This document shows positions 52,951 through 60,785 of a stretch of 64,000 nt of DNA, one piece after another (position 1 is the first letter of the stretch; each line of letters begins with the position of its first letter). This DNA comes from Parvibaculum sp045863935 (GTDB taxonomy: Bacteria; Pseudomonadota; Alphaproteobacteria; Parvibaculales; Parvibaculaceae): assembly GCF_045863935.1 (NCBI RefSeq), contig NZ_BTVP01000006.1, positions 1 through 64,000 on the forward strand. The letters run 5' to 3'. Under the pieces are notes generated by a model. That model searched no databases. It had not been told where the DNA came from and worked only from the letters and a program-made list of their open reading frames with translations. The position numbers and the translations under genes were made by a program.

Positions 52951-52966
52951 TTTGCTGCGCTGCAAA
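52951..52966. promoter_or_regulatory. TTTGC-N6-GCAAA inverted repeat upstream of ecm
   Basis: Arms TTTGC and GCAAA with six bases between lie about 50 bases upstream of the ecm start and 28 upstream of the orphan gene on the other strand. A related TTGCA-G-TGCAA site precedes ccr at 54086. Short-acyl-CoA and PHA regulators of alphaproteobacteria bind TGC/GCA palindromes, so co-regulation is plausible. Confidence 0.4.
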
Positions 52967-52993
52967 AGGGGCTCACGCAAAGAGCGCGACGCA

Positions 52994-53446
52994 ATGGATA
53001 TCGCGCCGGGGTCTCTGTACCCTGCGCGGATCGAAACTCAACACGAAATGGGATGGACGCAATTCATGTCAGCCCTGAACCAGTATCTCTTCCAGCTTGC
53101 CATGTCGGACGAGGCCCGGCCGCTGATGGCCGCGGTGCAGAAGCATATCGCCGTCGAGCTCGGCAAGTCGCCGCTCGCGTCGGAATCTCTCAATTGCAGC
53201 GCGCCGGACACCGGCAACATGGAAGCCCGCGTCTATGTCAGCGCGGTGAAGGCGATGGTGCCGGAAAAGGTCTGCCTCATCATCGATCAGGCGATCCAGA
53301 TGCACGGCGCCGCCGGCATTTCGCAATGGACGCCGCTCGCCGACATGTATAGCGGCATGCGCCACCTGCGATTCGCCGACGGTCCCGACGAAGTGCACCA
53401 CATGGTCCTCGGCCGCGCCGAAGTGCAGAAACACGGCCTCTGGTAA
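52994..53446 (+). CDS. stand-alone acyl-CoA dehydrogenase C-terminal domain-like protein
   Basis: A protein of about 150 aa. From residue 85 on it reads ARVYVSAVKAMVPEKVCLII DQAIQMHGAAGISQWTPLADMY and SGMRHLRFADGPDEVHHMVLGR, which is the C-terminal helical domain of acyl-CoA dehydrogenases. There is no N-terminal or middle flavin domain. The upstream part is unlike ACADs. The frame has no internal stops; the start could be 52994, 53048 or 53066. It may be the relic of a deleted dehydrogenase or a real small partner protein; the catalytic Glu segment (YEGxxxIQ) is not present. Confidence 0.65.
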   Translation: MDIAPGSLYPARIETQHEMGWTQFMSALNQYLFQLAMSDEARPLMAAVQKHIAVELGKSPLASESLNCSAPDTGNMEARVYVSAVKAMVPEKVCLIIDQAIQMHGAAGISQWTPLADMYSGMRHLRFADGPDEVHHMVLGRAEVQKHGLW

Positions 53447-53458
53447 GTCTCGGGCTTG

Positions 53459-53502
53459 GCCGCTGCGCGGGGTAACGTCCCCGCGCGGCGGCTTCGGCTT
53501 TT
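53459..53502. terminator. strong hairpin terminator between convergent genes
   Basis: GCCGCTGCGCGGGG pairs with CCCCGCGCGGCGGC (14 bp including one wobble) around TAACGT, then TTCGGCTTTT. It separates the orphan ACAD-tail gene from the CigR-like gene. Confidence 0.7.
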
Positions 53503-53505
53503 CCC

Positions 53506-53922
53506 TCAGAATGCATCGCTGAGAATATCGACGATGATGCCCGTCGCAATCGAGACGAGCAGGATGTCGTCGCCGACGATAAGCCGCTCATAATCCGCGC
53601 GCACCGGAAGCCGCGCGGCAAGATCGCGTGGCAGATAGCGTTTGGCGATGCCGGGCGGAAGCGGTTTGCCGCGCGCAAGGTTTTTCGCAATGCCGGGTGG
53701 CAGCGGTTTTGCGTCGTATGGGGACGCCGCGAAATAGTCCCGGATGATGCGCGTCTCGTCGGCGCCGAAGGAGATGGACGCATCGATGCCGATTTCAACT
53801 TCCGAACCGACGCCTCCGGGACCGCCTGCCTTGTTGTTCGCCTTATCATTCTTCGCGAATGCCGCACCGGCAGGCACGACGAGCGCCAGCGAGACAACCG
53901 TGGCGATGAAATACCGGCGCAT
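53506..53922 (-). CDS. CigR-like (RcnB-family) periplasmic protein
   Basis: A 138-aa protein with a signal peptide (MRRYFIATVVSLALVVPAGAAFA). The segment PLPPGIAKNLARGKPLPPGIAK repeats PLPPGIAK twice, followed by LPRDLAARLP and ends DDILLVSIATGIIVDILSDAF, the pattern of CigR-type anti-virulence regulator/RcnB-like proteins. Start at 53922 has GGGAGGAAGG directly upstream. In Salmonella CigR is an anti-virulence factor; function in this host is unknown. Confidence 0.75.
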   Translation of the reverse strand: MRRYFIATVVSLALVVPAGAAFAKNDKANNKAGGPGGVGSEVEIGIDASISFGADETRIIRDYFAASPYDAKPLPPGIAKNLARGKPLPPGIAKRYLPRDLAARLPVRADYERLIVGDDILLVSIATGIIVDILSDAF

Positions 53923-54085
53923 TCCTTCCTCCCTTGGACGTGAGCACTGGCCAAGAGAGCACCACCTATATGGCAGCAATGGGGCCCTTCAACCGGCGCC
54001 AACGACATTGGCAAACTCCGCATTTTCCCCCTATCGCCCAAAATAAGTGGCAGAAATCCGCCATTTCCGCTCGAAAAGACTTATA

Positions 54086-54096
54086 TTGCAGTGCAA
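54086..54096. promoter_or_regulatory. TTGCA-G-TGCAA palindrome upstream of ccr
   Basis: An 11-base palindrome about 83 bases upstream of the ccr start. The TGC-N3-GCA core fits the general form reported for PhaR-type regulators. Compare the TTTGC/GCAAA site at 52951 upstream of ecm. Confidence 0.45.
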
Positions 54097-54178
54097 AATA
54101 CCCTTGCGTCCGCGGCGTCAAATGCCAATGATCCGCGCCGGACGGGCAGTCTCCGGAGAACGGCGAGCGAGGTGAGTT

Positions 54179-55444
54179 ATGACGCATACGGACAAAAAGG
54201 ATCTCTATGAGGTCGGCGAGATCCCGCCGCTGGGTCATGTACCGAAAAACATGTATGCCTGGACGATCCGCCGCGATCGCGAGGGACCGCCGCGGCAGGC
54301 GATGCAGGTCGAGGTCGTGCCCACATGGGAGATCGACTCGAATGAGGTGCTCGTCCTCGTGATGGCGGCGGGCGTCAACTACAACGGCGTGTGGGCCGGC
54401 CTCGGCACGCCGGTCTCCGTCTTCGACGTTCACAAGCTGCCCTATCACATCGCAGGATCGGACGCGTCCGGCATCGTCTACGCCGTCGGCTCCAAGGTAA
54501 AGCGCTGGAAAGCCGGCGACGAAGTCGTCATTCACTGCAACCAGGATGACGGCGACGACGAGGAATGCAATGGCGGCGATCCGATGTTCTCGCCGAGCCA
54601 GCGCATCTGGGGCTACGAAACGCCGGACGGTTCCTTCGCGCAGTTCTGCCGCGTGCAATCGCAGCAGTTGATGCCGCGCCCGAAGCATCTGACATGGGAA
54701 GAGAGTGCCTGCTACACACTCACTCTCGCGACGGCATACCGCATGCTGTTCGGCCATCGGCCGCACATCCTTTCGCCCGGACAGAACGTGCTGGTGTGGG
54801 GCGCGAGCGGAGGCCTCGGCTCCTTCGCCGTTCAGCTCTGCGCAACGGCGGGCGCCCACGCCATCGGCGTTATTTCCGACGACAGCAAACATGATTTCGT
54901 CATGTCGATGGGTGCGAAGGGCGTCATCAACAGAAAGAGTTTCAACTGCTGGGGGCAGTTGCCGAAGGTGAATTCGGAAGAGTTCAACGACTTCATGAAA
55001 GAGGCGCGGAAGTTCGGCAAGGCGATCTGGGACATCACCGGCAAGGGCATCGATCCCGACATCGTCTTCGAGCATCCCGGCGAAGCGACCTTTCCCGTTT
55101 CCTGCATGGTCGCCAAGCGCGGTGGCATGGTTGTCTTCTGCGCCGGCACGTCAGGCTTCAACCTCACCTTCGACGCACGCTTCGTGTGGATGCGCCAGAA
55201 GCGCATCCAGGGCTCGCATTTCGCGCATCTGAAACAGGCCTCGGCCGCGAACCAGCTCGTCATCGAACGCCGCATCGACCCCGGCATGTCGGAAGTTCTT
55301 CCGTGGACGGACATTCCGCTGGCGCATGACAAGATGTGGAAAAACGAACATCTGCCGGGCAACATGGCGGTGCTCGTTTCGGCCGCGCGGCCGGGCCTCC
55401 GCACCATCGAGGACGCCATCGAAGCGGGGACAAAACCCGCGTAA
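54179..55444 (+). CDS. ccr: crotonyl-CoA carboxylase/reductase
   Basis: A 421-aa MDR-family enzyme performing NADPH-dependent reductive carboxylation of crotonyl-CoA to ethylmalonyl-CoA. The N-terminus begins KKDLYEVGEIPPLGHVPKNMYAW, a Ccr hallmark; VLVLVMAAGVNYNGVWAGLG and GYETPDGSFAQFC follow, the nucleotide fold is VWGASGGLGSFAVQL near residue 205, and GSHFAHLKQA lies near 345. Length fits Ccr, much longer than simple enoyl reductases. It is the first committed step of the ethylmalonyl-CoA pathway; ecm and mcd are in the same window but not in the same operon. Confidence 0.93.
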   Translation: MTHTDKKDLYEVGEIPPLGHVPKNMYAWTIRRDREGPPRQAMQVEVVPTWEIDSNEVLVLVMAAGVNYNGVWAGLGTPVSVFDVHKLPYHIAGSDASGIVYAVGSKVKRWKAGDEVVIHCNQDDGDDEECNGGDPMFSPSQRIWGYETPDGSFAQFCRVQSQQLMPRPKHLTWEESACYTLTLATAYRMLFGHRPHILSPGQNVLVWGASGGLGSFAVQLCATAGAHAIGVISDDSKHDFVMSMGAKGVINRKSFNCWGQLPKVNSEEFNDFMKEARKFGKAIWDITGKGIDPDIVFEHPGEATFPVSCMVAKRGGMVVFCAGTSGFNLTFDARFVWMRQKRIQGSHFAHLKQASAANQLVIERRIDPGMSEVLPWTDIPLAHDKMWKNEHLPGNMAVLVSAARPGLRTIEDAIEAGTKPA

Positions 55445-55453
55445 AACGGCCGC

Positions 55454-55482
55454 CTGTCATCGAACTGTCATCGAAACGTCAC
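55454..55482 (+). promoter_or_regulatory. tandem 11-bp repeats resembling a Pho box
   Basis: CTGTCAT-CGAA occurs twice in a row, then ACGTCAC, matching the 7+4 spaced PhoB box pattern, in the plus direction. It begins 9 bases after the ccr stop. No plus-strand gene follows; a terminator comes 30 bases later, so a functional promoter is doubtful. Confidence 0.35.
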
Positions 55483-55512
55483 AAACCGCAAATGCGGGGA
55501 TAAAATGAACGA

Positions 55513-55537
55513 GGGCCGGGGATAACCCGGCCCTTTT
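55513..55537 (+). terminator. terminator downstream of ccr
   Basis: GGGCCGGG pairs with CCCGGCCC around GATAA, followed by TTTT. It ends the ccr transcript. Confidence 0.8.
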
Positions 55538-55649
55538 CCATGTCCGCCGTCATGCCTGCCGGGACGGCTTGAAAAACTTGTCCCCGGTTTCGCCCTCGCA
55601 GGCGCGGTAGGGTGGATGAAAAATAACAATCCCCGCTTTTCCGCACCCC

Positions 55650-56351
55650 TCAGGCGGCGGTCTTTTCCGGCTCGGCCGATTCGGCGGCAGGCTCGGGCGC
55701 GGGCACCTCGCAGGCAACCGCCGCCTCCTCCGCCGCCGGCCCGGCTGCCGGCTCTTCGGCCGCCACTTCCACTTGCGATTCGAAGGGCGGCTCGGCAGGC
55801 GCTTCGGCGGTCCCGGAAGCAGGCTCGGGGTCTCCGGCGGGTTCGGACGGCGCGGCCGCAGCCGACGCTTCGGCGGCAGGTGCCACTCCGTCCGTGGACG
55901 GCACATCGTCCACAGCAGCCACTGCCGCAACCGTCGCCGGTGCGCGCCGCATGAAGAGACGGTCGAGCGCGAAACGGTCGTCGCCGAGGAAGAGGAGCGG
56001 CATCAAAACGGAAACGGCAAGCACCGCGAGAAGAAGGAAAGTGCCCGGACCGCCCGCCACGAGATCGAGCGGCGCGGCGGGAAAGGGCCATGCCGAAACG
56101 GCGGCAGCAAAAAAACCGAGGACGAGCAACGGATAGGCGGCGAGGCGGAAGAACCCCGTCAGCGCCAGAAGGGCGAGAAGAACGCCAAGCCCGCCGAGAA
56201 GCCGGACGGAGAGCGCATCGGGCTGCATTTCGGGAAGCCAGACAACGAAGAGCGGAATACCGCCCTCGGGCGACACGATCCGCGCCGCCGCCCAGACGGC
56301 AACGAGAAGCGAAAAACCAGAACGCAGCAGCAGAAGACCGAGCGCCTTCAT
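55650..56351 (-). CDS. membrane protein with Ala/Glu/Pro-rich tail
   Basis: A 233-aa protein: four membrane helices in residues 5-135 (GLLLLRSGFSLLVAVWAA onward), which resemble the DoxX-like layout, then a positively charged DDRFALDRLFMRR and a C-terminal low-complexity tail of about 90 residues made of Ala, Glu, Pro and Val (repeats of PAAE and EPA). Such tails are usually disordered. Start at MKALG. It lies between the ccr terminator and the TA remnant. Function unknown. Confidence 0.65.
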   Translation of the reverse strand: MKALGLLLLRSGFSLLVAVWAAARIVSPEGGIPLFVVWLPEMQPDALSVRLLGGLGVLLALLALTGFFRLAAYPLLVLGFFAAAVSAWPFPAAPLDLVAGGPGTFLLLAVLAVSVLMPLLFLGDDRFALDRLFMRRAPATVAAVAAVDDVPSTDGVAPAAEASAAAAPSEPAGDPEPASGTAEAPAEPPFESQVEVAAEEPAAGPAAEEAAVACEVPAPEPAAESAEPEKTAA

Positions 56352-56474
56352 CCGTACTCTCCCTATTCCGAGACGGGACGCAGTTTGGCGGCAAGGACGC
56401 CTCCGCGCCAAGCATAATTTTATGACGATGCCGCAAGAGCGGGTGGCAATAGACGCGCGGTCAGTTCGGGAGGT

Positions 56475-56754
56475 TCAGCGCCTTGCCTTGCGATAGACGT
56501 CCTTCCTGTCGCCGATCCGCAGGACGAGGACACGCAGCACACTGTCCTCGATGTCGCAGATCACGCGCCAATCGCCGACGTGGTATCGCCAGAGCCCGCC
56601 CAAGCGGGCCCGCAAGCGGCTTGCCGTATGAGCGCGGATCGGAAGCGGGCGCGATCCGCTCGTCCATGTAATCGAGAAGGCGCCGAGCCGCCTGCCTGTC
56701 CATCTTGCGAAGCTGGGTGCGGGCTGTATCCGAATATTCAATCGTCCAGGCCAA
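56475..56754 (-). pseudogene. RelE/ParE-type toxin, frameshifted
   Basis: The first frame reads AWTIEYSDTARTQLRKMDRQAARRLLDYMDERI, typical RelE/ParE. After KPLAGPLG the continuation is found one base out: GLWRYHVGDWRVICDIEDSV with VLRIGDRKDVYR, the conserved toxin core and end. One extra G in the run CTTGGGCGGG near 56598 accounts for it. Joined, it would be about 92 aa. As it stands the last 40 residues are altered, removing the catalytic Arg/Tyr region. It overlaps the antitoxin stop by 17 bases, as in intact pairs. Decay or sequence error. Confidence 0.8.
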
Positions 56755-56965
56755 GTTCTTTTCTCACCTTGGCCGCCGAGTGAGTCTTTTCCTGTCCCTT
56801 GCGAACGCGCTCCAGCACGCCCGCCGCAAGGTAATAGTCCTCCATCTCGGCAATACCGCGTTCGATGATCTCGCGCAGGTAATAGGCCTTGGTGCGCCCC
56901 GTCTTCTTCGCGAGAAGGTCGAGACGTTTTTCGAGTTTTGCGTCGAGGCGGACGGATGTGGGCAT
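56738..56965 (-). CDS. RelB/ParD-type ribbon-helix-helix antitoxin
   Basis: A 75-aa antitoxin starting MPTSVRLDAKLEKRLDLLAKKTGRTKAYYLREII, the typical RHH pattern (TSVRLD strand, then helix-turn-helix), with a C-terminal toxin-binding tail (VRKGQEKTHSAAKVRKELGLDD). The partner toxin directly downstream is frameshifted. The ATG at 56965 is chosen over an upstream in-frame ATG at 57025. Confidence 0.85.
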   Translation of the reverse strand: MPTSVRLDAKLEKRLDLLAKKTGRTKAYYLREIIERGIAEMEDYYLAAGVLERVRKGQEKTHSAAKVRKELGLDD

Positions 56966-57073
56966 GAGGCGCTCCGCACTTTGACTACTTGTATTCAAGA
57001 TATTTTTTGTATTCAAATCGCGCAAGAAGAAAGCTCCTACGCGTCCCGTGCCGGCCGGACGCCGCCAGGCGCC

Positions 57074-58549
57074 TCACCGCTCCCAGTAGTCCTTCGAGAA
57101 CATGACGAGGATGGTCAGCAGTTCGAGGCGGCCGAGCAGCATGGCGAAGGAGAGGATGAGTTTCGGGCCGTCGGGGAGCGAGGCGAAATTGCCGGCGGGA
57201 CCGACGATAGGGCCGAGGCCGGGGCCGACATTGGCGAAGGCCTGCGCCGAGGAGGAAATCGCGGTGACGAAATCGACGCCGAAAGCCGCGATCGCCAGCG
57301 CGGCGACGAGGATCGACCCCATGAAGACGAAAACGAAGAGCGCGACGGAAAAGACGATCTCGCGGTTCACCGTACGGTCGGCATAGCGCATGGTCTGCGC
57401 GACATGCGGATAGAGCGTCTGGCGCACCTGGCTCTTGAAGAGAAGGGCAAGGATCTGCAGGCGGAACATCTTGAGGCCGCCCGAGGTCGACCCCGTGCAG
57501 CCGCCGAGAAAGGTGAGGATGAAGAAGGCCATGATCGCGAAGGGCCCCCAGAGCGTGTAATCCGTGCTGGCGAAGCCCGTGGTGGTGACGACCGAGGTGA
57601 CGTTGAAGGTTGTGAGCGTCAGCGCTTCGAAGAAACCGTAGTCGCCGCGGGCGGCAAGCCAGAGCGCCATCACCACCGAGACGCCTACCAGCATCGCGAT
57701 GAAGCCCTTCACCTGCTGGTCGTTCCAGAGCGTCTCGCCCGTGCCCCTGAGCGTCTGCACGTAGAGCGCGAGCGGCAAAGCGCCGGAAATCATGAAGATG
57801 ATGGATGCCCAGTGGATGAAGGGATTGGAGAAATAGCCGAAGGACGCATCATGGGTGGAATAGCCGCCTGTCGAGATCGTGCTCATGGCGTGGTTGAGCG
57901 CATCGAAAGCGGTCATGCCGCCGAGAATATAGGCAAGCGCGCAGAGCAGCGTGAGCAGCAGGTAGACCTCGCCGATGGCGACCGCGATCTGCCCCGGACG
58001 CGGCAGCACCTTTTCCGAGCGATCCGAACTCTCGGTACGGAAAAGCTGCATGCCGCCGACGCGCAGGAAGGGCAGAATGGCCACCGCCGTCAGAATGATG
58101 CCGACACCGCCGATCCACTGGATGAGCGAACGCCAGAGCAGGATGCCGGGCGGCGTCCGGTCGAGCCCCGTCATCACCGTGGAACCGGTGGTGGTGATGC
58201 CGGACATGGCCTCGAAAAAGGCGTCGGTATAGTTCATGTCCACTTCGGAGAAGGCGAAGGGCAGCGCCGAAAAGGCGCTGACCGAGAGCCAGCCGAGCGA
58301 AGTGACGATGAAGGTGGCGCGGTGGGTGAGGTCGCGCTCTTCCGTCTGGTTCGCCAGCATCAGCGCGCCGCCGACGAAGCCGGTCACGACGGCGGACGAC
58401 AGGAAGGCCTGCCAGTCGTTGCTGCGCGCGACGATTTCGGCGAGCACCGGCACCAGCATGACGACCGAAAGGGCGACCAGCAGCGCGCCGATCACCAGAC
58501 CGACCACCTTGGTGCTGTCGGTTGCTATCCTTGCCCCGGCGCTGTCCAT
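57074..58549 (-). CDS. trkH: TrkH/KtrB-family potassium uptake permease
   Basis: A 491-aa ion channel subunit with the four pore repeats: MSGITTTGSTVM (first selectivity filter), AMSTISTGGYST (second), TSVVTTTGFASTD (third) and AQAFANVGPGLG (fourth), typical of TrkH. It would need a TrkA/KtrA NAD-binding partner, absent here. It is divergent from mcd, with 198 bases between starts. Confidence 0.93.
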   Translation of the reverse strand: MDSAGARIATDSTKVVGLVIGALLVALSVVMLVPVLAEIVARSNDWQAFLSSAVVTGFVGGALMLANQTEERDLTHRATFIVTSLGWLSVSAFSALPFAFSEVDMNYTDAFFEAMSGITTTGSTVMTGLDRTPPGILLWRSLIQWIGGVGIILTAVAILPFLRVGGMQLFRTESSDRSEKVLPRPGQIAVAIGEVYLLLTLLCALAYILGGMTAFDALNHAMSTISTGGYSTHDASFGYFSNPFIHWASIIFMISGALPLALYVQTLRGTGETLWNDQQVKGFIAMLVGVSVVMALWLAARGDYGFFEALTLTTFNVTSVVTTTGFASTDYTLWGPFAIMAFFILTFLGGCTGSTSGGLKMFRLQILALLFKSQVRQTLYPHVAQTMRYADRTVNREIVFSVALFVFVFMGSILVAALAIAAFGVDFVTAISSSAQAFANVGPGLGPIVGPAGNFASLPDGPKLILSFAMLLGRLELLTILVMFSKDYWER

Positions 58550-58747
58550 GAAATGCCCCTGTCAGATCCGTCTTGCCCGCATCCACCGAATCGCGGCCCC
58601 CGCTGGCCGGAGCCGGAGGTTCGAGATATATAGACATTGAAGGGTCCATGCCATTCCCTCAGGGGCCCCGCCGAACATCCGGCTTCCCGATCCGAGGCCC
58701 GGTTCCGGCGCCTTTTCCGTCACGCCTGCCACGAGCGAGTCCCGTCC

Positions 58748-60448
58748 ATGAGCCAGTCTCCCGCCGCCAACTCTTCGAACGCTTCGGAGAGCAAAGTCCT
58801 TCTCGACGACCTCCTGCCCCTGACGGCGGGCGCCGTGGACGCGGCGGATGCCCTTTTTGTCAAGGCGAAGGCCTCGGTTTTCGCGAAGGTCGCGAAGGAC
58901 GGAAAGGTTTCCGCGGCGGCGATCGAGCGCGAGCAGTTCGCGGTGCATGGCCTTGCCTGGCTCGCGACCTATGTGGAGGCGCTGCGCCAGCTTGCCGCCT
59001 ATGCCGCGCGGATGAAGGAGGAAGGCCGGTTCGGCGAATTCGAGGCGCTGATCGTTCAGGCCGCCTTCGGCGAATATCTCTCGCAGATGGCGGGCGGCAT
59101 TCCGATGAGCCAGGGCGAGACGGTGCGCATGCGCGATCTGGGCGTGACGCATGAGGAAACGCAGGTGCTCTTCAACGATGCCGTGCGCAAGCTGGTGACG
59201 GGCGGCAATACCGCCCCCGTCCGCGCGCGGCTCGCCGAACTCATTGCCGCGAATGCCGGCGCGGCGACCTTCGGCGATACCGGGCTCGAGGAAACCTATG
59301 ACGCGATCCGCGACCAGATGCGCAAATTCGCCGATGCCGAAGTCGTGCCTCACGCGCATGACTGGCATCTGAAGGACGACTACATTCCGATGGAGGTCGT
59401 CGCGCAGATGTCGGAACTCGGCGTCTTCGGGCTGACGATCCCGGAAGAATTCGGCGGGCTCGGCCTCGGCAAGGAATCGATGTGCGTCGTCTCCGAGGAA
59501 CTGAGCCGCGGCTATATCGGCGTCGGCTCGCTCGGCACACGCTCCGAAATCGCGGCCGAACTCATTCTCGGCGGCGGCACGGACGAGCAGAAGAACAAGT
59601 GGCTGCCGAAGATCGCGAGCGGCGAAACGCTGCCCACCGCCGTGTTCACGGAACCCAATACCGGCTCCGACCTTGCAAGCCTGCGCACGCGGGGGCGGCG
59701 CGACGGCGACGTCTACAAGGTGAACGGCAACAAGACATGGATCACGCATGCGGCACGCGCGGACGTGATGACGCTGCTCTGCCGCACCAATGACGAGCCG
59801 GGCTACAAGGGCCTTTCGATGCTGCTCGCCGAAAAGCCCCGTGGCGGCGACAACGAACCCTTCCCGGCAAAGGGCATGTCGGGCGGCGAGATCGAGGTGC
59901 TCGGTTATCGCGGCATGAAGGAATTCGAGATCGGTTTCGACGATTTCGAGGTGAAGGCGGAAAACCTGCTCGGCGGCGAGGAAGGCCAGGGCTTCAAGCA
60001 GCTCATGCAGACCTTCGAGAGCGCGCGCATCCAGACGGCGGCGCGCGCCGTCGGCGTCGCGCAATGCGCGCTGGAACTGGGCCTGCGTTACGCACAGGAG
60101 CGCGTGCAGTTCGGCAAGCCGATCTACACATTCCCGCGCGTCTTCGGAAAGCTCGTCATGATGGCGGTCGAGATCATGGTGGCGCGCCAGATCACTTATT
60201 TCGCCGCGCGCGAAAAGGATGGCGGCCGGCGCTGCGACCTCGAGGCAGGCATGGCGAAGCTGCTGGCCGCGCGCGTCGCCTGGGCAGCGGCGGACAACGC
60301 GCTGCAGATCCATGGCGGCAACGGCTTCGCGCTCGAATATCCGGTGAGCCGCGTGCTCTGCGATGCGCGCATCCTCAATATTTTCGAAGGCGCGGCGGAA
60401 ATCCAGGCGCAGGTGATCGCCCGCCGCCTGCTCGAAGGCGGCAATTGA
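58748..60448 (+). CDS. mcd: (2S)-methylsuccinyl-CoA dehydrogenase
   Basis: A 566-aa FAD acyl-CoA dehydrogenase oxidising (2S)-methylsuccinyl-CoA to mesaconyl-C1-CoA in the ethylmalonyl-CoA pathway. About 170 extra N-terminal residues (helical, KVLLDDLLPLTAGAVDAAD) precede a standard ACAD core from TGLEETYDAIRDQMRKFADAEVVPHAHDW, with FTEPNTGSDLASLRTR near residue 300 and the C-terminal catalytic region LNIFEGAAEIQAQVI near 545 (Glu in FEGAAEIQ). The N-terminal extension and ccr/ecm context point to Mcd. Start at 58748; a longer frame begins at 58637. Ends ...RLLEGGN. Confidence 0.85.
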   Translation: MSQSPAANSSNASESKVLLDDLLPLTAGAVDAADALFVKAKASVFAKVAKDGKVSAAAIEREQFAVHGLAWLATYVEALRQLAAYAARMKEEGRFGEFEALIVQAAFGEYLSQMAGGIPMSQGETVRMRDLGVTHEETQVLFNDAVRKLVTGGNTAPVRARLAELIAANAGAATFGDTGLEETYDAIRDQMRKFADAEVVPHAHDWHLKDDYIPMEVVAQMSELGVFGLTIPEEFGGLGLGKESMCVVSEELSRGYIGVGSLGTRSEIAAELILGGGTDEQKNKWLPKIASGETLPTAVFTEPNTGSDLASLRTRGRRDGDVYKVNGNKTWITHAARADVMTLLCRTNDEPGYKGLSMLLAEKPRGGDNEPFPAKGMSGGEIEVLGYRGMKEFEIGFDDFEVKAENLLGGEEGQGFKQLMQTFESARIQTAARAVGVAQCALELGLRYAQERVQFGKPIYTFPRVFGKLVMMAVEIMVARQITYFAAREKDGGRRCDLEAGMAKLLAARVAWAAADNALQIHGGNGFALEYPVSRVLCDARILNIFEGAAEIQAQVIARRLLEGGN

Positions 60449-60480
60449 TGAAAATGCACCTGCTCGAAGGAGGGAACTGA
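60448..60480 (+). CDS. ten-codon leader peptide duplicating the Mcd C-terminus
   Basis: The ATG overlaps the mcd stop (TGATG) and the frame encodes MKMHLLEGGN then TGA, ending 3 bases before the next gene. The last six residues repeat the Mcd end (LLEGGN), because 22 bases at 60427-60448 recur at 60459-60480 with three mismatches. The copy creates the ribosome binding site GAAGGAGGGAA for the downstream gene. It may simply be a duplication scar that couples translation. Confidence 0.35.
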   Translation: MKMHLLEGGN

Positions 60481-60483
60481 GAG

Positions 60484-60675
60484 ATGACGGAATTTTTCGC
60501 CTGGGCCGGCCCCCTCGCGATGGTGGCGGTCCTGATCGTCCTGATGCTCGGCCTGTGGAACATGATGCGGGGCGGTTCTGCGAGCCGTTCGCAAACCTTG
60601 ATGCGCTGGCGCGTGGCGCTCCAGTTCGTCGCCATTGCCGTCATCATGACGGGGCTCTATCTGAGCACCATGTGA
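60484..60675 (+). CDS. HIG1/twin-transmembrane small protein
   Basis: A 63-aa protein with two membrane helices (AWAGPLAMVAVLIVLMLGLWNMM and ALQFVAIAVIMTGLYL) and a basic loop LMRWRVALQFVAIA between them, the layout of HIG1-domain-like twin-TM proteins associated with respiratory complexes. AAGGAGGG is about 9 bases before the ATG, provided by the duplicated mcd end. Probably in an operon with mcd. Confidence 0.75.
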   Translation: MTEFFAWAGPLAMVAVLIVLMLGLWNMMRGGSASRSQTLMRWRVALQFVAIAVIMTGLYLSTM

Positions 60676-60785
60676 ACCCGATCCGGACCCGGGCGTTCAC
60701 CAACGGAACTGTTATCGCAAAATTGAGAAACCCTCTGTAAAGTATGGACAACATCTGGAAAGATTTCGAGCAAGGGGGATCCATC

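Noticed and set aside
56705..58633. 642-codon plus-strand frame opposite trkH
   Set aside because: Translation is almost all Asp, Glu, Arg, His and Gly, the typical complement of a membrane protein gene; no motif.
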